Positions 21,823 through 33,865 are shown, counted from the first letter of the stretch. The stretch is DNA of 64,000 nucleotides from Xenoacremonium recifei (GCA_012184525.1 WOFQ01000018.1:62001-126000), one strand, 5' to 3'. A program made the numbers and translations. Notes: a model not told the origin generated them from the sequence alone.

Positions 21823-23866
21823 CTAGACAACGACACCGCCCGAATCCTTCTGTCTCGGATCACTCGCCGCCATAAACCTCCCCTCCCCAATCCTCTGCAC
21901 ACCATGCACGGCACTCAACCCTTCCACAACCCACGTCACATTATGCCCTCTCTCCTTCAACCCCCTCACCGCCGCAATCGGGAACCGCTTCTCAACAACC
22001 AGCGTCTGCGGCAACAGCTGGTGATGCAGCCGCGGCTCAGCCACCGCATCGTGCACGCCGAGCTTGCCGGCCGTCATGGCCCACACGGCTTGCGCGGTTG
22101 CGCTGATGATGCGGCTGCCGCCGGCGGCGCCGATGGCTGCGAAGAGGGAGGAGGTGGAGGCGTGTTCGGCGATGATGGGCGTGATGGAGGAGAGGGGGCG
22201 TTTGCCTGGGGCGATGAAGTTGGCTTCGGAGGGGGCGAAGCCGAATTCGTTGGGGACGCCGGGGATTGAGAAGTCGTTCATCTCGTTGTTACTGGGTGTG
22301 TTAGCTTGGAAGGATATAGGGGAGAGAGGTGGCGTACAAGATGATGCCCAACTCGGGATCCATGAGGCGTGCACCCCAGAGGAGGTTCACCGTCGTGGTG
22401 AGCGATACAGCCATACCGTCGACATCTGCCGTTGAGATCTGCGACGTGCCATGGTCCATGGCCTGGTAGATTCCATCTGGATCATAGTCATCCAGCGGCA
22501 GCGTGTGGTTCTCGTTGATCCGTCCCCTGACTTCGTCCGCATACTTCTTGGACAGAAGCTTCTCCTGCAGCGCATCTACGCCAGCCACAAAGTCAGGGTC
22601 GCCCATCTGCAGACGGCCCGCGTAGGCGAACTTCATGGCCTCGACAAAGGTGTGAGCTGTGGTCGGCTCTCGAAGAGTCTCAGCCTTGTCACCCTCAGGG
22701 TTAGGTGTTGCTATTTGGAGGATAGCAAGGCCGATGGCACCGCCGGCGGGCGAGCCGCAGGTGAAGAGCTTATAGTCGCCGTATGTGATGTTGAGGACGG
22801 GGCGGGAGATGATGGTGTAGTTTTTGAGGTCATCCAGGGTCATGATGCCGCCGTTGGCTTGTACGGTTTTGACCATCTGTGCGGCTGAGGGGAGGTTAGG
22901 CTTGACTTGGTAGATAGATGAAGATGCTTACCCATTTCGCCTGTGTAGAATTCCTCTGGGCCCTTCTCAGCCAGTATTTGCAAGGTCCTAAGATGGGCCA
23001 CGTTAGATTGCTTCTGAAGACTCATGAGCACCTGTCTTAACACACCTCATATATCTTTCTCGTCGCATAAAGTCGCCCTCGGCTACTAGCTGACCTATCG
23101 ACTGTTAGTGCTGGTAGTTTCACAAGACAATCAGCCGGCATACCATCAACGCTAAAGTCTCGAGCGAATGACTCGTCCTCAACAAAGAAGTTGTCGTTGA
23201 GCATTGTAACAGTTGTACGGATATAGTTTTCTGTGTCGCGGTTGACTGACAAGGCTGTTAGCTTTGTTCGTGTAAAGGAACACGGCACTCACCAGGGAAC
23301 CACTGCGCCTTTTCAACTACTTCTCCAACAACAACCTTCCAAGGGAGTTTCTAAAGAATGTTAAGTTTGGTCATGAGAGAGGCTCAAGGTATCCTTACTC
23401 CGTATTTCTCGTGGGCATATGACAACCCCTTGACTTCTCCTGGGACGCCGACCGCCAATCCACCAACAATACTGGCCATGACATTATGCTTGAACATGTC
23501 TTGATCCGATGCAGCAGGCGCAGATTCCCGGAAATCTATCGCCTCATACTTCCCATCCTTGTCACGGACAAGCATGAAACCTCCACCTCCAATGCCAGAA
23601 TGGTGGCCGGCAACAGTCCCGACGCAGAGTGTCGTAGCAACTGCAGCATCAACAGCATTGCCCTAGGTAGGTAAGTAGATGAACAGAAGTCATGAGATGT
23701 AATGACTTACTCCTAACCGATATATATCTCCACCTATTTCACTGCACAGCTTAGACTCGCTGGCAACGGCCCCTCGCTCCGGAACATCGTATAGAACCTG
23801 TTGGTCGCTAGCTGCCGATAAGCTGCTGTACGCCGTCGCCGCAATGGCGACAGAAAGAAGCCGCAT
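21823..23866 (-). CDS. Gamma-glutamyltranspeptidase (glutathione hydrolase)
   Basis: Eight exons with consistent phases give 566 residues: 23866-23711, 23662-23399, 23350-23293, 23245-23144, 23094-23046, 22987-22932, 22884-22338, 22291-21823. The start has a signal-peptide-like stretch (MRLLSVAIAATAYSSLSAA). GGNAVDAAVA, GIGGGGFMLV and a short DFRESAP block are family motifs of the large subunit. The autocleavage and nucleophile Thr should be in HGTSQIS, which begins the small subunit (DVDGMAVSLTTTVN). FNNEMNDFS, PLSSITPII and GAAGGSRIISA complete the glutamate-binding set. It transfers or hydrolyses the gamma-glutamyl group of glutathione, probably at the cell surface or vacuole. The many very short exons are characteristic of a spliced fungal gene. 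Confidence 0.93.
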
Positions 23867-24454
23867 GATTGTGAACCAAAACAGCTACAAAATCCGGATC
23901 ATATATCAAGTCAAGAAATGAAAAGAAGCGAGTCTTTGAAGCCAGATATGCTATCCGCAACTTGACAACACCTCGACGGCTGATTTGTCATTCGCCCGGA
24001 AGCCCAGGGATGACCAGCTGATAAGCCCGCAGAAGTTGGAAGACAGGTCGCCGTTCCCGCAGCCACACCAAGACCGCCTGTTCTTCCGCCGAAGAAAGAA
24101 AGACAGCCCGCAGATCCAACGAATGAGATCTGCTGGTCAATACAACTCTCCTAGAGACCGCGCCCTAGCGTTGACTGATCTGTCCCGGTGATCTGGTCGG
24201 CTGGTCGCCGACATCCGCTACTTGCATCGGCCCCGGTATGTGCATCATGCAGCGCGGACTGCTCCATCTGGAAATCCAAGCGGGTCTGGAGTCTGGCCAA
24301 TCAGTAGGGTCAGATTGCAACGTCGCCGCCCAGTCATTGGCCAGACATTTTTTCACCTTGAAGATTTCCAACAGCTTCATCTTGAAACCTTCAAGCAGCC
24401 ATCACGATTCTCACGGATCATCATATGATCTCATTTTTGTTTGAAATTTAGTCC
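23867..24454. other. Divergent promoter GGT / TRM2
   Basis: 588 bp between starts. No gene supported and no element singled out. Confidence 0.5.
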
Positions 24455-26200
24455 ATGAAAGCTCTGAGACTCCGTGCTTTTGTCTCATTGAGGCCATCTC
24501 TTTTCATTCCCTCTACACATCGACGCTTCGCCGCCATGGCGACTGAACAGCTCGCCCCAGTCCCTAACCACCTTCCACCTCCAAATGAGACGGTCACCTC
24601 TCAGAGCAAGAGCAATGGCTTGAATCAAAATAAACCGGCAAAGCGACCAAACCAAGGATCTCAGAATAGCCGCTGGACCAAGCCGAAGAAGACCAAGCGT
24701 GAACGCAACATCACTGAGGGTTCGTCCGAGGAAGTCCTCCGGTACGACATCAAAGCCCTTCTCGCCTCGCTCCCTTCCGACTCCGAGTTTCAGCCTTCAC
24801 CAGATGCGCCAACTCCCCTGCCTCAAGAGGGCACCGAGGCGGACGTCAAGGTTCTCGAACTCTCATCTACCGGTGATGGCCTCGCCATGCTACCTGGCAA
24901 TAGCCAAGTGTACGTCGTGCCCTTCACTGTGCCCGGCGACACAGCCCGCGTCAAGGTCTACCGCCATGTGCGAAATGAAGGCCACTCCGTCGCCGACTTC
25001 CTATCCGTAGTCGAACCGTCACCTCTACGCGACGACTCTCGCATCCAGTGCAAGTACTTCGCGTCATGCGGCGGCTGCCAGTTCCAGATGCTCGAGTACC
25101 CAGAACAGCTACGGCGCAAGAAGCGCATCGTCGAGAAGGCTTTTCGCAACTTCTCCAACCTTACCCCTGAGCTTGTACCGGCTATTCAAGATACCATGGG
25201 CAGTCCACTGCAGTACAACTACCGCACGAAGCTGACGCCACACTTCGACGGCCCTCCGGGGTACCGCCCCAGCAAGAAGAAGAACCCCAAGGTGCCGTTT
25301 GAGTCGTGTCCTGACATTGGCTTCATGAAAAAGGGTCAGCGCAAGGTGCTGGATATTGAGGACTGCCCCATTGGAACCGACGTTGTACGCCTGGGCATGA
25401 AGCGAGAGCGCGAGCGCATGCAGGCCGAGTTCAAACAATACGAGCGCGGCGCCACCATTCTTCTCCGTGAGAACACCCAACGCCTACCCCTGGACAGCCC
25501 CGACATCCCCGCAGAGCTTGCCCCCTTCACCACCCGCGTCGACAACGCAGACTCCGTCGACATCAAGTCCTGCATCACCGACTCCAAGGCCACCACCACC
25601 GAATACATCAACTCCCACGTCTTCACCAACCCCGCCGGCTCCTTCTTCCAGAACAACAACTCCATCCTCCCCTCCTTCACCTCCTACATCCGCGACAACA
25701 TCCTGCCCCCCTCCGGCGACATCAAGTTCCTCATCGACGCCTACTCCGGCTCCGGCCTCTTCACCATCACCCTGTCCACGCTCTTCCAGCACTCCATCGG
25801 CATCGACATCGCCGCCGACTCCATCGCCTCTGCGCGCCGCAACGCCGCTCTCAACGGCCTTGGCTCCGACCGCTGCGACTTCATCGCCGCTGACGCCGGC
25901 CAGCTATTCAAGAGCGTCACTTACGACCCCGACGCCACGGTTGTGGTGCTGGATCCCCCGCGCAAAGGCTGCGATGCTGACTTCCTGGCCCAGCTGCGCC
26001 GCTTCGCGCCCCGCCGCGTGCTGTACGTCAGCTGCAACGTGCACACTCAGGCGCGCGACGTTGGCGTGCTCGTGCGCGGCGAAGGCGAGGGTGCGCGTTT
26101 TGAGATTGAGAGTCTCAGGGGCTTTGACTTCTTCCCGCAGACGGGACACGTGGAAGGCGTCGCGATACTCAACCGAGTGGACAATGATACCAAGCAATAA
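24455..26200 (+). CDS. TRM2: TRM2-like tRNA (uracil-54-C5) methyltransferase
   Basis: A 581-residue single-exon protein that makes ribothymidine at position 54 of tRNAs from SAM. The N-terminus (MKALRLRAFVSLRPSLFIP) looks like a mitochondrial presequence, and a second ATG at codon 28 (MATEQLAP) would give a cytosolic form, so dual targeting is likely. A TRAM-like beta domain (about 128-195) precedes the Cys cluster CKYFASCGGCQFQML, an Fe-S-type motif of the RumA/TrmA family. The methyltransferase domain shows FQNNN, FLIDAYSGSGLFTI (SAM site), VVLDPPRKGCD and VSCNVHTQARDV with the catalytic Cys, ending GFDFFPQTGHVEGVAIL. Wobble-position codons are strongly C-rich. Convergent with SHE4. Confidence 0.95.
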   Translation: MKALRLRAFVSLRPSLFIPSTHRRFAAMATEQLAPVPNHLPPPNETVTSQSKSNGLNQNKPAKRPNQGSQNSRWTKPKKTKRERNITEGSSEEVLRYDIKALLASLPSDSEFQPSPDAPTPLPQEGTEADVKVLELSSTGDGLAMLPGNSQVYVVPFTVPGDTARVKVYRHVRNEGHSVADFLSVVEPSPLRDDSRIQCKYFASCGGCQFQMLEYPEQLRRKKRIVEKAFRNFSNLTPELVPAIQDTMGSPLQYNYRTKLTPHFDGPPGYRPSKKKNPKVPFESCPDIGFMKKGQRKVLDIEDCPIGTDVVRLGMKRERERMQAEFKQYERGATILLRENTQRLPLDSPDIPAELAPFTTRVDNADSVDIKSCITDSKATTTEYINSHVFTNPAGSFFQNNNSILPSFTSYIRDNILPPSGDIKFLIDAYSGSGLFTITLSTLFQHSIGIDIAADSIASARRNAALNGLGSDRCDFIAADAGQLFKSVTYDPDATVVVLDPPRKGCDADFLAQLRRFAPRRVLYVSCNVHTQARDVGVLVRGEGEGARFEIESLRGFDFFPQTGHVEGVAILNRVDNDTKQ

Positions 26201-26417
26201 CAACGATGACCATCATGACACATGACATGTTTCCTCAGCGCTAGACGAGAACAAAAGAAAGGGGTCATAAAATGTAGTAATCATAGCAAATTTGTTGCCA
26301 CCTTGCTGCCGAGCCTATATCCCTCCCCTATTCGGGCGTGACGTCGTTACATGAAGAAAATCCCAGGCCGCTACCATGCGACAAAAACCAAAGCAAATAT
26401 ATCCCCTTCGTACATCA

Positions 26418-28584
26418 TTACTTCTGCTCCAACAACGCCTTGAGCGCCTGCACGGTGACCTCCAGCACCTCCGGCCGTCGACTCTTCTTGAGGCACTCCT
26501 TAAGCACCTCAACGCCGTCTTCAGCCTTGATCTTCTCGCGCGCGAGGCGGCCGACTTCGGTGTCGGGCCCGACCATGTTGAGGACGACGAAGACGCCGCG
26601 GTGGCGAATGTCCTCGTTGTCGTCGACGCACATGCTGAGCACGACCTTAACGCCACGCTCGCGATGGACGATGCCGCACACAACGTTCTCGTAGCCGGTG
26701 AGGGACGCGAGCGCGCCGCCAGCTGCGCTGCGAGTGCCAGCGTCTTCAGCGTCGGCGAGGGCGAGGAGAATGTTCAGGCGGTTGCGGGCCTTGGCGCCCT
26801 CCTCGGCGTACAGTTCGATGGCCTCGGGGGCCTGGACGAGGTTGCAGACTAGTTCCACAGCGGCCTTGGAGACGAGGGCGTTGGATGAAAGGAGCTGCTC
26901 TTCAACCTGGGTCCAGGCAGTTGACACAATGGCCTTTCTGACTTCTTCGTCTTCCATGGAGGCAAGGTTGGTCAGCGCCATGAGGGCCTCGAAGGTAGGA
27001 AGCAGATCTCGGTGCTCAGTGGTCGGGTCAGGGGGGATGATGGACACCAGAGGACGTATCGCAGCATAGACGGGGTTTGATCGGTTTCCACCAAACACCA
27101 ATGCTGGGTTCGTGCTGATGAGAATACGAGCCAGTGCTTGAGCAGCCAGGCGTCTAGCCGGCGCTTCAGTCGTCTGGGGGAGGGTCAGCCACGCCGTAAG
27201 GAGGAGCTTAACGGCTCCTTGTTGAGCCAGCTGGCCGCGTAGGGTCTTGGTAAAGGAGAGGGCAAAGATGATGGAGATGGCGAGGGAAAGAGAGGCAGGA
27301 GATCCGTTCTTGCTATGAGTGACCAGCACGGGGATGAGTCCAGCATCGAAGACTTGCTTGCATCGTTTGGCGACTTGCTCATCCTCATCAAGAGGGTCGG
27401 GGCCAGCAAGTTTGCCAGCAGCATTGGCGTACGCCTTGAGTTGACTCATCTTCTTCTGCTCTTCAGTGAGAGTCGGCTGGTATCTGGTGAGATTGACGAA
27501 GATGCTGAGAGCACCATATGTCGTGGGAGACCGAGGCTGAGCCTCTGCCAGAGTCTTGATGAGTCTCCCGAGGAGCTCTTTGTTGTTGGCTACAGTCTCC
27601 TTGACTTTTGGTTGAAGGGTGGCATAGGCCAGACCTTCAACAGAGTGCTTTTGACCGTGGTCCTCGCCTGACAAGATCATCTTAGTGAACATACCAGACA
27701 GGTCCTCAATGCTAGTGACTGCAGGCTCAATGCGAGGCTGGGAAGCTTCGCCGGGAGTCGGCTTTTGTGGAACTGCCTGGACTTTGGTCAGTCAGTCAAA
27801 AATAAGGGGCGTGCAAAACCAGGGGCTGTCTTACCCTGAGCTTGGCCAAGATGACTGCAGCGAGATACTGCACCTGCTCAGAATGTCTTCGCATCGTGAT
27901 AGAGCCTCCGTCGCTTTGAAGGTTGGGGTCGGCGTTCATGCTCCTAACGACCTCGCTAAGGTCTTGATCGACGACTTCCTCCAACCAGTCAATGCAGTAC
28001 TTGTTGATAGCCTCTCGGCACGGGGCGTTCATGCAGGCGACGTTCAGCATCTCCAGGCATGCCGTCTCAACCTTGCGGCTCTTCCATTTTCTTCTCATGA
28101 GCGGCCCCAGCGAAGCCAGAAATCCTTCGTTAAGGAACAACTCGGCAGTGAGGTCTGGCACAATAGGGAAGATCGCTCCAGCAACACAAAAGGCGACGAT
28201 GTAGTCATCGTACGTTCCTCTCTTGACCCTGTCAAAGAAGAAAGTCGACAACTTGTTCGCGCCTTCGGTGCCGGCAGTCTTGAGATAAGCAGACGTTGAG
28301 AGAGTTGCATGCCCGCGAACGGTCTCAGGCTGGCGCATGTCGAGATAGCCCAGCAAGGTATCGACACAGTCTCCATCAATAACCTTGCAGATGCTGTCAT
28401 GGTTCGAATCCTTTTGAGATGCCTCATAATCCTCGTTGAGGAGCTTGGTCAGCTGGTCCAGGTCTCGACAGGTTTCCTCGTCCTCTTGGCCGCCCTCCAT
28501 TAACCGCGCAAAGACGATGAGCGTCTGGTCCTCCAGCGACACCGGCGCAGTCGGCTGGGAGGAGCTCACAGCAGCGTCAGCCAT
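26418..28584 (-). CDS. SHE4: SHE4/UNC-45-type myosin chaperone (UCS domain)
   Basis: Two exons (28584-27835 and 27776-26418) give 702 residues made almost wholly of armadillo-like helices, as in fungal UCS proteins. Animal UNC-45 has an extra N-terminal TPR domain, which is absent here. The middle part carries an RNEEQQ-like linker and FVNLTRY. The UCS part carries KNGSPASLSLAI, ALTNLASMEDEEVRKAIV, VELVCNLVQAPEA and HRGVFVVLNMV. Such proteins fold and stabilise myosin motor heads (type I, II and V), and so act in actin-dependent transport, endocytosis and cytokinesis. Exon 1 ends in a Lys-Leu-Arg codon set and the intron (58 nt) is phase 0. ARP3, also an actin-network gene, lies 5 kb away; that may be chance. 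Confidence 0.87.
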
Positions 28585-29373
28585 GATGACGACTGCAGGA
28601 GGGGCGAAGGCGACGTCGAGAGGCTCTCTGTTTTGGCGGCGAGATGTGTGAGATGTTGGTGGTGATATGTATAAAATAAACTAAGGCATGCACCTATTGT
28701 AAGGTCGGGATGTACGTAATAAACCAGCCGGTCACTGCTGGTGGGGTCTCAGAACGCCACTTGTTGAGCTCCCCGTCCGTTCGTTGGTCGCACCTGCCCA
28801 AAGGTGAATTTGGCGGTTGCCTCGATTGAGAACCGGTGAAGGTAAATCTGGGCAGGAAGGCGGACAGCGTGTGAATGATGGAGGGTCGCTCTTTCCTTTT
28901 GCTGCTTTGCCCTTATCCCGTCCTGGATAGCAGGCAACTGAATGGGGCCGAGGGGCATCACGTGTTTTGGCGTTGCTCCTGCCGCGCTTAGACGGCGCTG
29001 GCACGACTATGACGCTGGGTTTTAGAGTTATCTGATCGCCCTTAGTCAGAAATCGTTTTTCACGGTCAACTTCCAACAAGGCACAAGGGCGACGACGTCA
29101 GGCCAACAATTCGAGCTCTGGAGGCATAACAGCGACTCCATTGCTTTGGCGGAATGCTACTGCACCTCACTCGTTTCCAAGATCTTGTCGTTATCGCACA
29201 GACCGCCCACTAAACGTCATCCTTTTCGAGTCGCAGCTCCGTCAGCCTCAAGTCTTTGAGCCAACCAACCTCCAGTCTCCAACCTCAGCCTCACTAAAGT
29301 GCTCCCAAGAACCGACCCTCCTCCCGGCTTGACCTCGTAGCTGCCTCTCCTTGACATCTTCTCTGCCTCCAAA
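28585..29373. other. Divergent promoter SHE4 / TFB4
   Basis: 789 bp between two start codons. No gene supported; short frames here are unconvincing. Confidence 0.5.
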
Positions 29374-30447
29374 ATGGACGCCGTAGATGTGTCGGAGCAC
29401 TACGAGGTCACCACTGCCGACGACGCCCCCTCGCTCCTCTCCGTCATCATCGACACCAACCCGCGTGCCTGGGCTGCGCTCTCCGACGTCTTGTCGATGT
29501 CCCAGGCTATCGCCAACATCCTCGTCTTTATCAACGCCCACCTCGCTTTCAGCAATGCCAACCAAGTTGCTGTTCTCGCTGCCCATGTCGATCGCGCCGT
29601 CTGGCTATACCCTTCACCACCGCAACCCTCCACGAAAGACGACACTGGCGATGTGCAGATGCAAGATGCTCCCGCCGCGGCACCCTCATCCGCGAATAAA
29701 TACCCTCAGTTTGCTCAAATTGAGTCAGCAGTCCTCGCCTCGATACGTAGACTGGTCGATCGAACAACCCAGACAGACCTCGAGGCTACAACGACGCAGC
29801 TCTCGGGCGCTCTGACTCTGGCCCTCTGTCACATCAATAAGTCTTCCCAGGCCTTGAGCTCAACCTCCAGCAATCTTGCAGATAATGCGAAAGCATCCAC
29901 AAATGCACCGCCCGCCCTTCGAGGCCGCATCCTCGTCATCTCCGTCTCCGACTCAGAGCCAGCCCAATACATCCCCACCATGAACGCTGTCTTCGCCGCT
30001 GCACACTCGCAAATCGTCATCGACACCCTCTCCCTCTGTGGCGACCCGACTTTCCTCCAGCAGGCCTGCTTCAATACCAACGGCACCTTTCTCTCCGCCA
30101 CGCACCCTCAAGGTCTCCTCACGTACCTCATGTTCGGCCTCATCCCTGACAGCGCCGCACGCGAGTCCCTCATCTCGCCCACGCACGACACCGTCGACTT
30201 CCGCGCCGCGTGCTTCTGCCACGGAAAGGTTGTCGACACGGGCTTCGTATGCTCCATCTGCCTCAGCATCTTCTGCGAGCCCCCAGACGGCGCACAGTGC
30301 CTCACCTGTGGCACGAAGCTCGCCTTGGGTAGCTACGGTGCGAAACCTGCGGTTGTGCCTCGCAAGAAGAAGAAGAAGCGGCGTATTGTAAATGGGACTA
30401 ATTCACGGGAGGAAACGGGGAGTGCAACGGGGACTCCACGGCCTTGA
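29374..30447 (+). CDS. TFB4: TFB4, TFIIH core subunit (p34)
   Basis: A 357-residue single-exon protein. The N-terminal two thirds form the von Willebrand A-like domain of Tfb4/GTF2H3: LLSVIIDTNPRAWAAL, FINAHLAFSNANQVAVLAAH and, later, ALCHINKS, RILVISVS and an IPTMNAVFAAAHSQIVIDTL block. The C-terminal zinc-binding part has CFCHGKVVDTGFVCSICLSI followed by FC and CLTCGT, the C4-type finger used to bind Tfb2/Ssl1 partners. The last about 25 residues are basic (PRKKKKKRR), a probable nuclear signal. TFIIH acts in RNA polymerase II initiation and nucleotide excision repair. Converges on the taspase-like gene. Confidence 0.93.
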   Translation: MDAVDVSEHYEVTTADDAPSLLSVIIDTNPRAWAALSDVLSMSQAIANILVFINAHLAFSNANQVAVLAAHVDRAVWLYPSPPQPSTKDDTGDVQMQDAPAAAPSSANKYPQFAQIESAVLASIRRLVDRTTQTDLEATTTQLSGALTLALCHINKSSQALSSTSSNLADNAKASTNAPPALRGRILVISVSDSEPAQYIPTMNAVFAAAHSQIVIDTLSLCGDPTFLQQACFNTNGTFLSATHPQGLLTYLMFGLIPDSAARESLISPTHDTVDFRAACFCHGKVVDTGFVCSICLSIFCEPPDGAQCLTCGTKLALGSYGAKPAVVPRKKKKKRRIVNGTNSREETGSATGTPRP

Positions 30448-30992
30448 AGTCGTGAGAATCTTTTTTATCATCGTACGGTAATGGAGTATAGCTGGAAGCT
30501 GGTGCATCTTTGGGAAACTAACGTGGTAACTTAGTCTCAGGCTGGAGAGCTAGGATACGGAATATTTGTCGCGAAGATCAAGAATTGAGAGCTTTATAGG
30601 GGTTGGAGTTTCATAGCAAGTTCATCTGCCTGAGAAGGCATGCTATGCCCATGGAGTCACGGTTTTTAAATGCTACACCGTTCTGGGAACGGAGCAGGTG
30701 AGGTGGGATGTATATACCCTAGAAGCGATATACGGTCGAGAGTAAGAATGGTAAGACGTCAGGGAGACGCAGGACGGACAGGGATATATAATCAAGGGAT
30801 AACAAAATCTTCTTAGGACACGGGGTATCACTGTAATCTACATCTATATGAACAGGCGGGTCCTCGAACCATCAGACAGCACCATAAACCCAATTGCACG
30901 CCCGCAATGCCCATCCGACGGCCATTTTCGCTTTCCACTGTCCATTCTCCTGCCATGGCGGCACTAGCAAGTCACGTATTCCACCTCCCTCT
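30448..30992. other. Convergent 3' flanks TFB4 / taspase
   Basis: 545 bp between two stop codons. No gene seen. Confidence 0.5.
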
Positions 30993-32950
30993 TCAATCAA
31001 GTCGAATCTTTCTTCCGCCTTGTGAGATGTTACCTCCGTCAGGAAGTCTCGACATTGTGCAGCGAGGCTCCTTTTCGTTACCGCCCATGGACGCCAGAGC
31101 AAACGAGTCGGTGTTGTGTGCAAAGTAAAAGTAGTAGCCGGTGCGAGTCTTCTTGACAACCATGACTCCAATGGCACTAGCAGAGTGACAGCTTCGCACG
31201 CCAGGGTGGTTCATGAAATCCTTGGAGATGAACGACTCTATGATTGCATCTTCGTCGTCATCTTGGATGCTCAGACCGCCTTTGCCGCGACGATTACCAT
31301 GGTAAATGCGCTCAGCACATCTCTGGGAAGCCATTGTGGTTGCCATGTGCTCGCCCGTGCCGCTGGTCACTGCGGCCACAGAGATCTCGTCTTCATCTTC
31401 TTCGTCACATGGCACCACAGCCGTGCCGACACCGACCAAAGCTGCCGGTCCAAGGCGGCCCTGGTGTTTCATACCAATACCGCCTGAAGAGGATCCCGCA
31501 GCAATTTGGCCTTTGTCATCGATGGCAATAGCACCAATAGTGTCAGTTATATGATCATCTCGACTCTCAGAAATGATTTGGGAGGGAGAGTCTTTCTGTC
31601 TGACGCGACGACCGAGTTCTGCTGCACTAGATGGCCGGGGGCGTTTAACCCTGATAAAGCCAGTATCATCCAGTATGTTCGAGTCGCTGTGGTTTTCTGT
31701 AGCTCCACCATTCATAACGCTGCGTAATGGCGACGCGGAACCATCACGGTGAGGCACTGGTATAGGCTGACTCTCTGATTCGGAATCATTCATGGTTGAA
31801 TCCTTTGAACCGGAAAGAGGACTTTCACCTGGTCTTTTTGTCATAAGAGGCATCGCCGCGGCATATTTGGACGCGAGCTGTGATTGTGGCAAGGACTTTG
31901 GGACAAGACTCGCGCCCAGTGATCCAAAAGGGGATCTATCAGGAGAAGCCCGAACAGAAGACTTGGCGACCGTAGGCGTTGACGAGCCCGTCATACGAAA
32001 GTAATTCGACGCTGCCAGTGACGGCGAGGGGCTTTGGGGGTTGGAAATATCAGGCGACGCCAGCAGAGGAGTGCCCGTGTAGGGTGAATCTGGCTGCCCT
32101 TCATTCCAAGTGCCGGCTCTGACCGCCGCTGCATAGTCTCGGGGAGAAGGTCTCGGGACCTCAGAACGGCTCGCAGTCTCGTACTGGCAAGGTACGCAAG
32201 GCAAGCTCTGGCCAGAACTGGGTCCGGCTTTGGTTTCTTTCGACTTAAACTCGGCCCGTTTCAGGTCATCTTGCCATCGCAAGAAGCGATCTCGTGCGTT
32301 CTTGGAGACAAGATAGTCGTTGGAGAAGGTGGCCAGGCCGTGCTCTTCTGCAAATGACCGAGCTCCATCCCCAACCAAGGCGTTCGGTGGAACTCGACGA
32401 AGGCTCAAGGGTTTGTTGCTTCGATCCAAGATAAGCTTTGCGAGGGAGATGGGGTTGCGTATATCTGTTTCATGGCTTAGCGAAGTTTATACAGCACGCA
32501 AGAATATAACCGTACTTGGGACTGCACCACATGCACCGCTGCGGCCCAGATGATCAACTATGGTGGCATCACACTCCACCATGCCGTCGATGGACAGGTT
32601 CGAGCCGTAGCCAGCATTTGTGATCTCTTTGTCCTCGAGGATACGTAAAGACGCTTCGATGGCTTCGGTTGCAGTCGAGCCGGCCTTGAGGAATTTCATG
32701 CCCATTTCAGCAGCCCTACAAATGTTAATGGCGTCGAGATGATGATATGAAGGTGTTCTTACGCTGCACAGGCTTGCAAATGGACATGTTCATTTTGATG
32801 ACTGTGGAAACCAGCTCCGGCATGAATGAAGATGGCCGGCACAGACTTGGGTCTGTGGCCGAGTCGAATCACGCGGTCAAATGCACCGTCGGTGCCGCAT
32901 GGGGATAGTTCCATCGTAGGGGGGGTCGAGTCATAATGGCTGTCCGTCAT
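30993..32950 (-). CDS. Taspase-like threonine aspartase (Ntn hydrolase) with long insertion
   Basis: Three exons (32950-32763, 32715-32516, 32464-30993) give 619 residues from the first clear ATG. The open frame runs further upstream without an ATG, so a missing 5' exon is possible. The alpha part shows AIFIHAGAGFHSHQNE, EITNAGYGSNLSIDGMVECD and, after the second junction, NPISLAKLIL and LSLRRVPPNALVGDGA, as in the asparaginase-like Taspase 1 family. The nucleophile is the Thr of DTIGAIAIDDKG at about residue 438, followed by AAGSSSGGIGMK. Between the halves lies a Ser/Pro-rich stretch of roughly 200 residues absent from human Taspase 1. The enzyme should self-cleave before that Thr. Substrates in fungi are unknown; L-asparaginase activity is the alternative. 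Confidence 0.85.
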
Positions 32951-33865
32951 GCTTCGAGGAGAATCATGGGCTCTAGTGGGATAAAGAGAGAACGTAAGAC
33001 TGCTAGTGATGTCCAAGCACCCATGTAGGTCGGAAAAGGCTAGAATCGATACTGCCCGAGCCCATGGAGCGATGGGAGCCTGGGGGCTTAGGAGATAGGA
33101 ATGAGGTTGGAGGAAACGGAGAGGTCAGAGAATAAAATATGGTGCTTAAATCGGCAGCACCTGGAAGGTTTGAGGTCACCGATTGAGGTGGAGGCGGCCA
33201 AGAGCACTGGAGCCGATAAGGCAGTTGCGTTCAGGTAGGCGCCTCCCGAAATCGAAGTGCTTGATATATGCCTTCCCAAAGCAAAGGATTCACATGTGTT
33301 GGCGGTGAATGAAGCCGTCGACGAAGCCATGTACTCCGTACCAATATGGTTATCCAAGCGGGGCTGAGACGAAAAATTCTAGCTTGTGTCTTGTTTTAAT
33401 GAACGTATAGACATTGTCGAAGGAGGTGAATGAAGACACATGCAATAGTAAAAGGAGTTCTCCATTGCAAACATCTCCGGAATCCAGCGTCTACTTGCCT
33501 GGTGGGTGAAGCTTTGAAGCTTCCGAGATGCAAGTGACGTCGGCAGGATGGAGGCCGAAGTCCCGTGCCCCGTTACTCGCAAAGAGCGGATAGCAGCTCG
33601 CTGCGTCAGCCACGAGCTCCGGCGGGGCAGCGGCCGTTCAGCCACTCAGCGCGCGCCCTGCCACAGCCCACTCTGCCCACCGCCCACCGCCCAAGCCGCA
33701 TATGCTCTCATGCTGCTGGCTGGGGAGCTTCGCAACCAAACCAGGCACACAACGTAATCCCAACGTCCAACCTCTGCTCTTCCACCATCGCCATTGCTTT
33801 CGGGCTTCTCCCCCCCTTCGCTACGAACCGGCCTCTCCACGCGCTCTCCGCCGCCATCCTTCACC
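32951..33865. other. Divergent promoter taspase / ARP3
   Basis: 915 bp between starts. It may contain an unresolved 5' exon of the taspase gene: an open minus-strand frame spans about 33088-33357, but no phase-compatible splice was found. Confidence 0.45.

Noticed and set aside
25467..26225. 252-codon Pro/Ser/Thr-rich frame overlapping TRM2 in another phase
   Set aside because: Frame-shifted reading of TRM2 codons rich in C; the TRM2 frame has all catalytic motifs.
28380..28420. GGTTCGAATCC, a tRNA B-box-like sequence
   Set aside because: It lies antisense within SHE4 coding sequence with no A box, acceptor stem or T-tract around it.
33088..33357. Upstream minus-strand frame as first exon of the taspase gene
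   Set aside because: Available donors (before GTGCTG or GTGACC) leave the wrong phase for the acceptor near 33081, so the joined frame stops. Left as an open 5'-end question.
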